From assembly GCA_037447655.1 (NCBI GenBank), contig JBBHKE010000319.1, positions 1 to 43,624 on the forward strand: a DNA stretch of 43,624 nucleotides. The letters are read 5' to 3'. This DNA is from Zygnema cylindricum (taxonomy: Eukaryota > Streptophyta > Zygnematophyceae > Zygnematales > Zygnemataceae). Position 1 is the stretch's first letter, and each line of letters starts with the position of its first letter. Made by a program: the position numbers and the translations under genes. The notes beneath the pieces were generated by a model, which saw only the letters and a program-made list of their open reading frames with translations, ran no database searches and had not been told where the DNA came from. Positions 34,401-43,624 of the stretch are shown here, one piece after another.

Positions 34401-35861
34401 TATGTCATGTATTAATTGAACTAAAAGACATCCTTAATTTTTTAAGGTTTAGGAAACATTCATTATTGAACTTATTCAGCTTGGCAGCCGCCTAAATTTT
34501 GTATTTCATAGGGTTAGACTACGATATCACAAAAATACATGATTTGGACACTTTAATTTCCAATAAACCAACCTAAGTTCTTGAAATCAAAAAGAAAACA
34601 AGAAAAACTATCAAGACATACAACAATGCAGGTTACTTAAAAAGTTTCTCACCTCTCCTGATCCAATCATGTCCTTGTATTTTGCTGTCTTCCAATCCTG
34701 AAAAAATGCAAAAAAACCCAACTGCAAAACTAAGAAAAATGTTTCCTTTTGGGACACAAATTCTCTCAGTCTTTATCCTTTAAATAGTCACGAGAGAAGA
34801 AACACAGTTGTCAAGTCAAAAAACTCCTGTCCAAAAGTCAAACATTTACAAGATATGCCTTTCCAATGTCTACTGGCTGTACCATGACCTCGAAAATAAT
34901 GTCAAGGTTGCTCTTACCATACACATAATAAGCCACAATATGAAACAAAGAATCCACAGTATTTGACATTGCCAGCTAGTGAGCACCTGCAATGCGTCGA
35001 TCAAAACTGACTTAGCCTCATCACTTTCAGGAGCCTCCTGAAGCACAGTTGACGATGGCCATCCATTTTCATTGAAGTACCTACGCCCCTTTCCACCAAA
35101 AAGGCCAAACCCTCGGCAAACTTCATCTATGGCTGCTGGAAAAAGCCACCCTATTGAAGAGACATTTGTAGGCATGTGACTGACTAAACAAAGAGACACC
35201 AGACAAGAATCGTTAAATACCACCCCATGTTTTCTCTTTTGGCATCATAGATTGAAACTGAACAATGTTTGGAGACTTGAACAGGAGACTAATCACTGTC
35301 CGTCCGTCATATGTACAAAATGGAGAATACAATTCATTGCAACATCGTGAAAAATGAAATGGGCACTAATCGAATACTGATCCTTGCAACACGTTTGCGA
35401 GAGCCTTACCACCGCATCTTCGGTTTTCCTCCACCAATCTTATTCTGCAAAACGTCGTAGAATTCAGTCGTCCACACAACTGGCTCCGAACTACCCGGGC
35501 AACAGACATTAAATTTTTCAAAAGTTGCATTGTAAGCACATCGATGAAGATCTTCTGATTCAAGAATGACGCCGTCGCAGTCGAAAATAAGAGCGTCAAT
35601 AGGGATAGAGGAAACACCCCCTCCAGTAGAAGCTCTGACGTCATAAATACATCGTTTCTCGCAAATAGGTCTACCTGCCACGAAAAATGGATTCCTAAAA
35701 TGACGTCCATCAAGAAGATTTCGTGAAGTTTCCTTCCCCTTGACTGAAAGCAGGTGGGCTACGACTCCACGTGGCCTGTCAAACTGACCGGGACTCGATT
35801 GCAATGGCGAGACACGCTGTGCGAGGATGCTGAGTGCCGCAGAAGACGAAGCGACAGCCAT
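31495..35861 (-). CDS. CbbY-like HAD-superfamily phosphatase, probably plastid
   Basis: Close in length and sequence to the Arabidopsis At4g39970-type haloacid dehalogenase-like hydrolase. Nine exons, all GT-AG: complement(31495..31584, 32040..32159, 32618..32673, 33434..33467, 33790..33864, 34074..34124, 34653..34697, 34987..35080, 35410..35861), 338 residues. Residues 1 to about 85 are Ser/Arg-rich, like a plastid transit peptide. HAD motif I is FDCDGVILESEDLHR (nucleophile Asp94, acid Asp96); motif II is CSAATKS (Ser222); motif III is DDVDKKKPDP (Lys256-258); motif IV is VVEDSTIGLQA (Glu282, Asp283). The cap region has GGGKPKMRW and YFNENGWPSST. The fold hydrolyses small phosphate esters; CbbY proteins remove xylulose-1,5-bisphosphate, but the substrate here is not shown. 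Introns are mostly 300-600 bp. It is transcribed away from the PPR gene. Confidence 0.93.
31800..31989. mobile_element. Eroded MITE copy in HAD intron 8
   Basis: The right end, read on minus (ACAACGTTATCGTTATTGG), resembles the family terminus; the left end is mostly lost (ATTATTAGCG remains). It lies between HAD exons 8 and 9. Confidence 0.4.
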
Positions 35862-36051
35862 AGCTGCAAAGGTGAGTCGAATTCAACTGAATTTTCATCG
35901 GATAACGGATACAGTCATAAATCCAAAGTTTCAAACGTTAAACTACAGTACAGTACAAATGTTGTACGTTCTATCCTGCACTGTACTGTATTGTACTGTG
36001 CTGTAGCTTGTAGGTCCGTAGTTCTGCACAACAGTGCAGGACAGCACAGTG

Positions 36052-36307
36052 CACCGTGTGTCGCTGTTAGCGTTAATTTTTTCTTCGACACTCTTACGGA
36101 TTACATGATACCGGTAGGTATTTTGTAGTGGTGAAACTTACGGCGCATTTCGCACGGTGAAACGAGGGTTCACCAGGTTCACCACACTGAGGAAACATGT
36201 AAGGAACACTCCCTGTACTTTACCGTCAAATAGATAATCCGACACGAGAAAATAAGTTTAAAGGCCAAAAACAAGGGAAAAACTGACGCTAATAACGACA
36301 CTCGGTT
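36052..36307. mobile_element. MITE copy 4, between HAD and PPR starts
   Basis: Left CACCGTGTGTCGCTGTTAGC; right end mirrors it (GCTAATAACGACACTCGGTT). About 256 bp, in the 738-bp gap between the two divergent start codons. Confidence 0.7.
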
Positions 36308-36599
36308 TACTGTACACCGTGGATTACGATCGGCGCTTAACTACAGTATTCATCAACTTCCACATAGAAGTTGCAGACGCAGAGTACAGTATTGCCTTTG
36401 GCGGAACTGTTCCACACCGGCGCAGCCTTCAATTGCGAAAACGCTGCACTCCAAGCGTTGAGCAGAACTGTGGAGTAGTGCAACTGTGCTATTGTGTTCT
36501 GGACGCCAAACCTGAATTGCCACGGAACGTGCACTTTTCCAGCTTTCGGAATTTTCACTTTTTCTTTACACGCAGCAGGATAAGGGATATCTCGCTGGC

Positions 36600-39500
36600 A
36601 TGGCTGCGACGCCTGCGGTGGCGCATTCCATGGATTGCCTTCTCTCGAGAGCCGTCTTCTCTACGTCTCGAGGAATCAATGGACCAGAAATTGTCCCTCC
36701 TTTGTTTCATCTAGTGCCGCCTTCTTCTGTCATCCATGGCATTAGAAGACCAATTATATTTAGGGGATTGACTAGAATCAGGGTTTTAGATTCCTCGGAA
36801 ATTGAAGGATCTGCAGGATTGATTGGGGAAGAGAGTTTGGCCAGAAGACGAGAGAATCATGTTTCAGAAAATGAGAATAGGAGAGGCTTTCTTGAGTTGA
36901 GTGAGTACAGTAATGTTAGCAATTATGGTTCAGGAAAGGGAAATAAGAGTTGGAGATGCCCGGATGATAGGGAAATGTCTGATCTGTACGGAGGAACACG
37001 TGGCATATCTAGAGAGTGGTCTACAGGTGACTGTACGGAAGAACCTGTTCAGTTTGGTGGAGCCGTACTGTTACAGGAGGCGAGACTCTTGGACCCTGGG
37101 GCGGAGAAGGCGGTCGCAAGAACGAATGGTCGGATTCCAGGCAATGTGCTGGTGGAAGATATAGGGACTGTAGATCAGGAGAGAGCGCGGGAGAGGGAGA
37201 GGGAGAGCGGGAGAGAGAGAGAGAGTGAGGGAGGAAGAGAGAGGGAGAGAGATGGAGGAAACGGAGCGACTGTGAATGAAAGTTGTCGTCAGGAGTTTGA
37301 GATCTCTTTGGATGGGATTGTCCCCAAGACATATGGCAGAGACTGGGAGGAGAGAGAGACAGAATGTGAGAGAGAACCAACTGCATTTTCAAGCAGTGAT
37401 TGTGACTCTGCTTCCTTAGTATTGGAGCCTCTCAGCAGAGAAATCGAAATAAAACACGGCGAGAAAGGAAATCGTGATAAAGTTAACAGAGCTCGACGTT
37501 TCTCATCGTATTCTGACAGGAATGGCAAGAAGGATAACAACATAGGAGTGGCTGGCAATTCAAACAGTAAAACTGAGGAAGTTAGTCCGATAGATAGGAA
37601 AAAGGAAAAAGGGAAGGAGAAATCTAAGAATAGTCCTTTACAAACAAGGAAAAATGGTTCAAAGCAGGTTTGGACGCCTGATTCCTCTCAAGAAAAGGAA
37701 ATTCATCTGCTTGCTGGCCTCATTAAGCTTCTCCATGGCCAGCCAGTGTCCTCCGTTTTGGATCCTTGGGTGGGAAAAGTAAATAGAGTGGAACTTTCCA
37801 ATGTGATTAAGGGCCTGGGTCGTCGCGGAAAGGCCCTTACTGCCCTCGGTGTGTTTCAATGGATGGAGGGGCAGCCGAGAAGAATGAGACCCAACGGGCA
37901 TGTGTATACTCTTATGTTGGGAATTTTGGGAAGGTAGGTTGTCACATCACCAAAGCCGTGGTGGATATCTATTGTGTTCACTTAATTAGGTGATATTTCA
38001 TTGTTTTTGGTGGGGATACCATCCAACTTATTTTATTCGTGTTGCGGGAAGGAACCGAAATCAGTAGGCTCTTGTATGTAGTTTTTTTTGTCCACTAACA
38101 TATGGTTTTTTATCTGAAATGTGTTGGAGTTCTCTTCATTGTCTGAATTATAAAGAATGGGTCAAGAGGCTTTTGAGTGTTTGTTTTTTGATTATACCGT
38201 CAGGTTGTAAGTTGTTGAAACAAAAACAGTTAACAAGTAATTTGTGGAGTTTTCTCAACGGGATTGGGGTTGTGGGGCTTATTATTTCTGTTGAACAGGG
38301 CTAACATGGTTGAAGAAGCCAGAAAATTATTTGCAAAAATGGAGGCTCACAAATTTGAAGACAAAGTTCATGGTTATAACTCCCTTATTGGAGTATACTG
38401 TCGACAAGGATCTTACGACAAGGCATTGGCCTTGTTGGAAGACATGCTATCAAAAAATTGCCGCCCCGACGCTGTCACCTTCAACACTCTTATATCTGGA
38501 TGCTCCACTGCCAGACTGCCACCTGGCACAGCGTTAGGGTTGTTGGACCGGATGGCAAAGGAGGAGGTAGCGCCTAATTTGAGAACATTCAATGCTGCCT
38601 TGGCTGTTCTCAGCAAAGGCCATTTATGTGACGAGGTAATGTGACCAGGTTGAATCAGCTCCAACAGATGTTTTCTTACTCCAAATTTGCCCGTTTGTTT
38701 ATGTTAAAGTCGAATGTGTCTTTATGAGTTATCAGGCTGTTGATCCAATCATCAGCACCACAGTTAAGCTAGAACAAATCGAACGTGGAATCTCGTCGCA
38801 CTCCCCTTTGGGAGAAAAGCTGTTGTTTGTTTAAGTTCCATTTGAGGACGTGTGTCATGGCATGTCATGTGGTCTCATGAGTGAAGACACCTTCAAATAA
38901 CATATTATGGTGATTAGAAGCTAGACATGTCTAACTGACCTCGTTAGAATTTGAATTGTGTGTCTTAATTGAGAAATAGCAATGGGTGTTTGGTGCATAT
39001 GTTACAATTGTGAGCAGGCAGAAAAGCTGCTGGTAAAGATGCAGCTGAAGGGATTAGCTCCCGATGTTGTCACCATCAACACCATGATTTCACTTTATGT
39101 GCGTGCTGGCCGACTGGAGAACGCTGTAAAGGTGGGTCTCCAAGAGTGCTCATTTGACTGCTTAAAGTTGTATGTCTTCCCATTGAAGGCGTAATGCTCA
39201 AATGGTCATGTGAGCTAGGACGACCTTGAGCCCTGTTTGGAATATGGGGACAGTTGGACAAACAGTTCTCAGAAAATTATTCTCTGTCAATGGGAGGAGA
39301 GAGAGAAGAAACGGGTAAAGTTGATTTTAAAATTGTAAAATTGATAGTTTAGGGATGTTGCGGGGTTCAACACTGAGCGTGCTTTCATCTCAATTTTGTT
39401 GTGGAGTGAACCAAGCAAAGTCTGTAATCAAGGTGGGCTACTTTCAGGTTTGTCCAAAGACTTTGTTGCAGCTACCGACTCATCTGCAGAAATATTATTT

Positions 39501-42065
39501 TTACTCACGCGGTTAGAGCAGCCCGTTGGTCTTTCAAGGCATTGAGTACTGGTAATTGCCGTTGTCTGTGTGTGTTTGCGGGTTTTAAAGCTTCAGTTCG
39601 CACAGTTTTGTGTGACTGAACTGAGTTTTGCAAACAGTTCCATCGAGAGCATTGCCCGGTAGTGACGTGGCGGTACTCGCTATCTGGGCGGGCCTGTGCG
39701 GATCACGGGAGCTCCATTCGAAGAGTTTTTTTTTAGGGAGAAGAAATGCTGGGAGAAAAATGCATTTGGAGAAATTTGGGCAAAGAGAGGGGGAGAGGGG
39801 GAGAGGGGGAGAGGGGGAGAAGGTAAATCTCAAAATCTCATAGACTTGGAAACTGCCAGACACCCAGGAGCACTCTAGTTAGTCCAAACTTATTGAACCA
39901 AAAGGCTCCCCTGTTCCACTCAGTGAAATAAAATAGCTATCAAATTTTCGTTAGCTTCCAAACAACCTTCAGCGTTTTCGGTTTTCAGACACTTTCATTT
40001 CTGTTCCTTATCCTCTCTATTGACTTTGCATTTTCTGCGTCCTCTGTCTGGCGCTGACTATTCTCTTCTCCCTCTCCATTTCCTTTCCGGCTCCTTTTGT
40101 CTATCCCTGTCTCATTTTGTCTCCAGTCTCTTCGCTATTTTTGTCTCCCCCACATTTCCTTTTCGACGCCTCTTCTGTGTTTCCTTCTTTTTGTACTGTA
40201 CCTCCATCAACTTCTTATTTCCTGATGTCACCCTCTCCTTTTCCATCTTTTTCCCTTTGCTTCACTCTTCCTTCTTTTACTTAGTAATTGCCTACGATAT
40301 TCATATTAGAAAAGCCTTATGGTATTCTTCTTGAGATCGCAGACCCAATCAACAGTGGTATCTGTATTCTATTCAAATACAAGACTTTTTGTGAGTTTAC
40401 CTCAGTATGCAAGAGAGGCTTCCAGGCTTGACTATCATCAGCGCCGAGTGGGTGATTCAGGCTTTTTTTGTTATCAACAAGATTCATGAACTGAAACTGG
40501 TTATGGCACGGGTTGTTTCTAGTTGATGGAAGACTTATGTAATTGTTGCTCTAACTTTTGTTCACCAATCTTGGAGTGAAATGGGCTGTTTCTGTAAATT
40601 AGGTTTTTGTTCAATGTTCCCACATGGTAGAAGTTAAAAAAAAAACCACTAGTGATGGTAATGATTATGTGAAATAATTGTTTTTATTACAGACGTTTGA
40701 AGAAGCTCGAGCTTCCGGAGTTGTTCTGAATGAAGTGTCGTACACAGCGCTGATGGATGCATACAATCGAGGAGGCAAATATCGGGAAGCCATTGCCACT
40801 TTTGAGGCCATGGAAACAGCTGGGTTAAAGCCCGATATGACCAGCTATAGTTTGCTAATATCTGTTTACAAGGAAGTTGGTCTGGTGGAAGAAGCAGAGC
40901 AGGTGTTACACAGGATGCAGGTGGCTGGTATTCGACCAAATACCATGGCGTATAGTACTCTTATTCAAGCATATGGAAGGTGAAATAAGGGAACCCTACT
41001 TTTTTGACACAAGGGTAGGAGAGAGAAGTTGCTTAAAAGGCGTAAAGTCTATACTGTTTTAATGGTGTTTATTGTTGACTAGAGAGAATAGCTAAGAGTG
41101 TAGGGATTAGAGTGGTTTTTGTTCAGTTACCGAACTTCAGTGTTGTACAGAAGGCCAGATTTGTCATGACTGTCTGCGGTCATTGTCATTTTTTTTCTTT
41201 TGTGTAATCCTCTTTCTCATCGAAACTGTTCTTTGTCTCTTATCCAATCAACATTTCTTTTATCCAATTGTCTTTTTTTTTTGTCAGGCAAGGAATGTTT
41301 GAAGAAGCAGGGCGAGTTTTTCGAGAAATGCAAACGGAGGGTTGTCTGGCCGACGTGACGGTGTACAACATTTTGATGGCCGCCTTTGGACAAGAGGGTC
41401 TTTCCGTACAAGCTGCAAACCTCTTCCAAAGCATGCAAAAACAAGGTCTGGTTCCCAATGTGGTGAGTTATAACACTCTCATCCATGCCCATTTCAAGGC
41501 GGGACAGCTTCTAGAAGCCGAGACCACATACCGACAAATGGTGAAGGAGGGCTGCGCTCCCGACAAGGTCACACGCTGGCTGATGATGCGCACGTATAAG
41601 GCTTTGGGCCGCTTCCATAAGGCGATTGGATTAAGGAAGAAGGAAAGGAAGGCGAGCACAGAGGGCGAGACAGTTACAGTTGCGAAGAAGTTGGGAAAGG
41701 AAGAGAGGCTGGGAGGGGAAGGGTTTAGGGAGGAAAGAACCGGTGAAGGTAGACACAAGGAGGGTGTGCCAGGTAGAAGGGGGGGAGTAGATGAAGGCAA
41801 AACTGGAGGGATCGATCGAAGTTTTAAAGGTGGGGAGGGGAAGAAGCCTGGAAATGAGCTTGAAATGGATGGTTGGATCAGAATTGGGGGTACCGGGGAT
41901 AGCAAAGGGGTTTTAGGGAGTATGGGAAACAGCTTGAATGGGATTTCGAGGACAAGACCCTTGCAAGAAGAGCTGGCCAGCTACAGGGATTGGGCCGATA
42001 TTCCGTGGGTGGAGGGAGAGGAGGACATGGGAAGTGAAGTAAGAACAGGGCGATATAGATTTTGA
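36600..42065 (+). CDS. P-class pentatricopeptide repeat protein
   Basis: RNA-binding protein of the PPR family, expected in plastid or mitochondrion. Five exons: join(36600..37933, 38299..38635, 39018..39131, 40693..40979, 41288..42065), 949 residues; each junction falls inside a helical repeat and restores it. Residues 1 to about 395 are a low-complexity N-terminal region with an Arg/Glu run (ERERESGRERESE) and Lys-rich patches. About 12 tandem 35-residue motifs span residues 397-811, such as VTFNTLISG, VTINTMISLYVRAGRLENA, VSYTALMDAYNRGGKYREA and VSYNTLIHAHFKAGQLLEA. There are no E, DYW or SMR domains. The C-terminal 138 residues are Gly/Lys/Glu-rich. The family controls organelle RNA stability, splicing or translation; the target is not known. 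ATG 36600 is the first in frame and gives an Ala/Ser/Arg-containing, presequence-like start. Confidence 0.9.
37180..37260 (+). repeat. GA-rich coding microsatellite in PPR exon 1
   Basis: GAGAGA/GGGAGA repeats encode the Arg/Glu run of the PPR N-terminal region; likely length-variable and disordered. Confidence 0.85.
39229..39970. mobile_element. Possible TIR element in PPR intron 3
   Basis: CCCTGTTTGGAA at the left and TTCCAAACAACC at the right are inverted, as in many plant hAT- or Tourist-like MITEs. The similarity is limited to about a dozen bases and I see no clear target duplication. Confidence 0.3.
39786..39821 (+). repeat. GGGGGAGA short tandem repeat
   Basis: About four and a half 8-bp units of AGAGGGGG type in PPR intron 3. 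Confidence 0.85.
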
Positions 42066-42181
42066 GGCGTGAAGATGAGAAGACTACTTGGGGACAAGGG
42101 ATTGTTTGAAAGTTTGATATTGGCCATTAATGTGGTGCTATACCAACTCAAGTTAGTACATGTATAGTCTTTTAGTGTGGA

Positions 42182-42187
42182 AATAAA
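42182..42187 (+). terminator. AATAAA polyadenylation signal of PPR gene
   Basis: AATAAA lies 117 bp after the PPR stop codon, a plausible distance for plant 3' UTR processing. Confidence 0.45.
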
Positions 42188-42189
42188 TC

Positions 42190-42884
42190 CACTGCAAATT
42201 ATTAGCCATCAGCGCTACATGTTGTCACGTTTACATTGCTGTCAATTTGGTTTATTTAAGAGGAAATCCATTGGGTAATTTTTTCGCTGCTCGATTTTGA
42301 AGGAGATCAGTTCAATTGTAGCCTTTTTAGAAATTACAGTAACAAATAAAAATGTTACTGAAACAAGGAACATATGTTTTTGCATGAGGCCATCAGATTT
42401 TCTTGCTGGCGCTTGGATGACAAATGTGAAGTGTTTGGAAAAGAAGTTTTGTGGTGAAGGGGTGCATTGGACCATTTTGCAGACAATTCAGGGAAGCTGG
42501 GGAACTCACTCTCGATGACCGCCATGCATTTGTGACGGATGGGTTGCACACTGTGGGAGTGCATCACAGACGAAGCAGATGGGCCATCACAAAGGATATC
42601 TTTGTTGCATGGCACTCAAAGCGCCTGTTCCAAGACTAGTACCGCTCAAAAACATTGAAATTAAAACATTTGAAGAAAACAAAGTGTAATACCTGCTGAA
42701 CAGGAATGTTTTACTTGCTTGATAAATATGCTGTTCTACCTCTTAAAATTCCATAATTATTATCAGCGAATAAATTGTCTATCTGTAAAATTGTGTCCCT
42801 GGAAGTTCTGTCATTCTATTTGTTTATGTCAACTATTTCTTTCACATCAACTATTTCTTTACACAGTACAACAAAACTTTATCA
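42190..42884. other. PPR 3' flank
   Basis: Mostly AT-rich. A 62-residue ORF at 42,451-42,639 contains LTLDDRHAFVTDGLHTVGVH, which looks more protein-like than its surroundings, but I do not recognise it and see no supporting exon structure. Confidence 0.3.
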
Positions 42885-43236
42885 AGAGAGTGTTGAGGTA
42901 AACCATCTGAATACGGAACCAAAAAGACGTGGGTAGCAAAGCCAAAATGGAAAAACGCTCCAGGCCAAAAATAAAAACAAGTTGGAAGAAACTAACACAG
43001 AAGAACACGTAAAACAAGGACACACAATATAAAACCCTAAAAACCTTAAAAAACTCAAAAAACTCCATGTGGCTCAAGATCTGTGGAAAACAACCCCTTA
43101 AGTCTTCCAAGTCCGGGGAAGCATGTTGAGGGAGTTTCGGAACACACTGAAGATCCTTAACCCTGATGATCAAAGGAGGATAAAAGCTTACACTTCTTGT
43201 AAAGCCACCAATAAACGATGATGATAAAAAGTTAGA
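42885..43236 (-). mobile_element. Third truncated copy of the RT retroelement 3' end
   Basis: Matches the copy at 29,560-29,900 on the same strand: GGTAAACCA near the left, GGGGAAGCATGTTGAGGGAG, and CTTGTAAAGCCAC near the right. It stops abruptly about 10 bp before MITE copy 5. Confidence 0.75.
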
Positions 43237-43246
43237 ACCGAAGCTA

Positions 43247-43463
43247 CACCGCGAATCGTTATTAGCGTATATAAAGCTAATTCGGTTCCCCCAAATTTTG
43301 CCCAAATTCTCAAATAGAATTATAAATAATTTTTTAAATTTTGAGTAATTTCTAATTAGAGGAAATGATTTACCCTAAAATTTTGAAATTCCCAAATAGC
43401 GTTAATAACGCTAAATATTTTTTTATGCTATTTAGTCTTTGACGCTAATAACGATTCACGGTG
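43247..43463. mobile_element. MITE copy 5, next to the telomere-like array
   Basis: CACCGCGAATCGTTATTAGC at the left; GCTAATAACGATTCACGGTG at the right. 217 bp, best-preserved ends of the family. TA flanks the left end and GA the right. Confidence 0.85.
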
Positions 43464-43510
43464 GAGAGGGCTCTCGGCCATGTTGTTCGAAAGAGTGCCC
43501 ACCACAAGTA

Positions 43511-43624
43511 CAGGGTTTTTTAGGGTTTTTTAGGGTTTTTTAGGGTTTTTTAGGGTTTTTTAGGGTTTTTTAGGGTTTTTTAGGGTTTTTTAGGGTTTTT
43601 TAGGGTTTTTTTAGGGTTTTTTTA
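43511..43624 (+). repeat. Telomere-like TTTTTTAGGG array at the window end
   Basis: Eleven AGGG units: ten spaced exactly 10 bp, the last after seven T. The first is preceded by C (CAGGG). The G-rich strand runs 5' to 3' toward the right edge, as at a real chromosome end. The usual plant unit is TTTAGGG; the 10-bp unit has been reported for Cestrum. An interstitial or artefactual array is possible. Confidence 0.8.

Noticed and set aside
36319-36714. 131-residue plus ORF overlapping the PPR start
   Set aside because: Different frame from the PPR protein and mostly in its 5' leader; no recognisable domain.
43511-43624. Assigning the organism to Cestrum from the telomere unit
   Set aside because: The repeat alone is weak evidence, and the genes and transposons do not look clearly solanaceous.

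Overview
The window is nuclear DNA of a green plant. It holds intron-containing genes for a plant NF-YB histone-fold factor, a plastid-type CbbY-like HAD phosphatase and a P-class PPR protein, all with GT-AG introns, set among Ty1/copia retrotransposons. The lineage cannot be fixed from the sequence; the genes do not look clearly angiosperm, so a bryophyte, lycophyte or streptophyte alga is as likely. The + strand ends in a 10-bp telomere-like repeat, TTTTTTAGGG, in the orientation expected of a right chromosome end, so this may be a subtelomeric contig.

Layout. 1-3.8 kb: no firm gene, one weak two-exon candidate (772-1498). 4351-7099 (+): NF-YB in two exons; its 2.2-kb intron carries a MITE and a long CT tract. 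8.1-11.5 kb: a MITE, then a decayed reverse-transcriptase retroelement. 11,714-30,432: one copia element (A, minus strand) opened by later insertions, resolved here by 5-bp target-site duplications. A is flanked by ACAAC. Element B (15,705-23,153, minus, CCATC) sits in A's protease region; a solo A-type LTR (21,131-22,178, GAAGC) sits in B's right LTR; element C (23,335-27,730, plus, CTTGT) sits in A's gag; a truncated retroelement (29,528-30,168) sits in A's right LTR. 30.4-31.1 kb: a transposase scrap and a MITE. 31,495-35,861 (-): nine-exon HAD phosphatase. 36,600-42,065 (+): five-exon PPR gene, divergent from the HAD gene. 42.9-43.5 kb: a retroelement fragment and a MITE. 43,511-43,624: telomere-like array.

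The three single-copy genes are not an operon; NF-YB acts in the nucleus, and the HAD and PPR products probably act in an organelle. The most unusual material is in the LTRs. Three diverged LTR families share (i) an antisense tRNA-like module with A-box, B-box, a nested hairpin with paired compensatory changes and a T-run; (ii) a GTAC-rich palindrome just upstream of the TATA box; and (iii) in families A and B, a primer-binding site complementary to the anticodon arm of initiator tRNA-Met that lies inside the gag reading frame. Element C has lost that site: its 5' LTR is followed by a copy of the target DNA that follows its 3' LTR.

Limits: splice sites, identities and element boundaries were read by eye; no database search or folding program was run.
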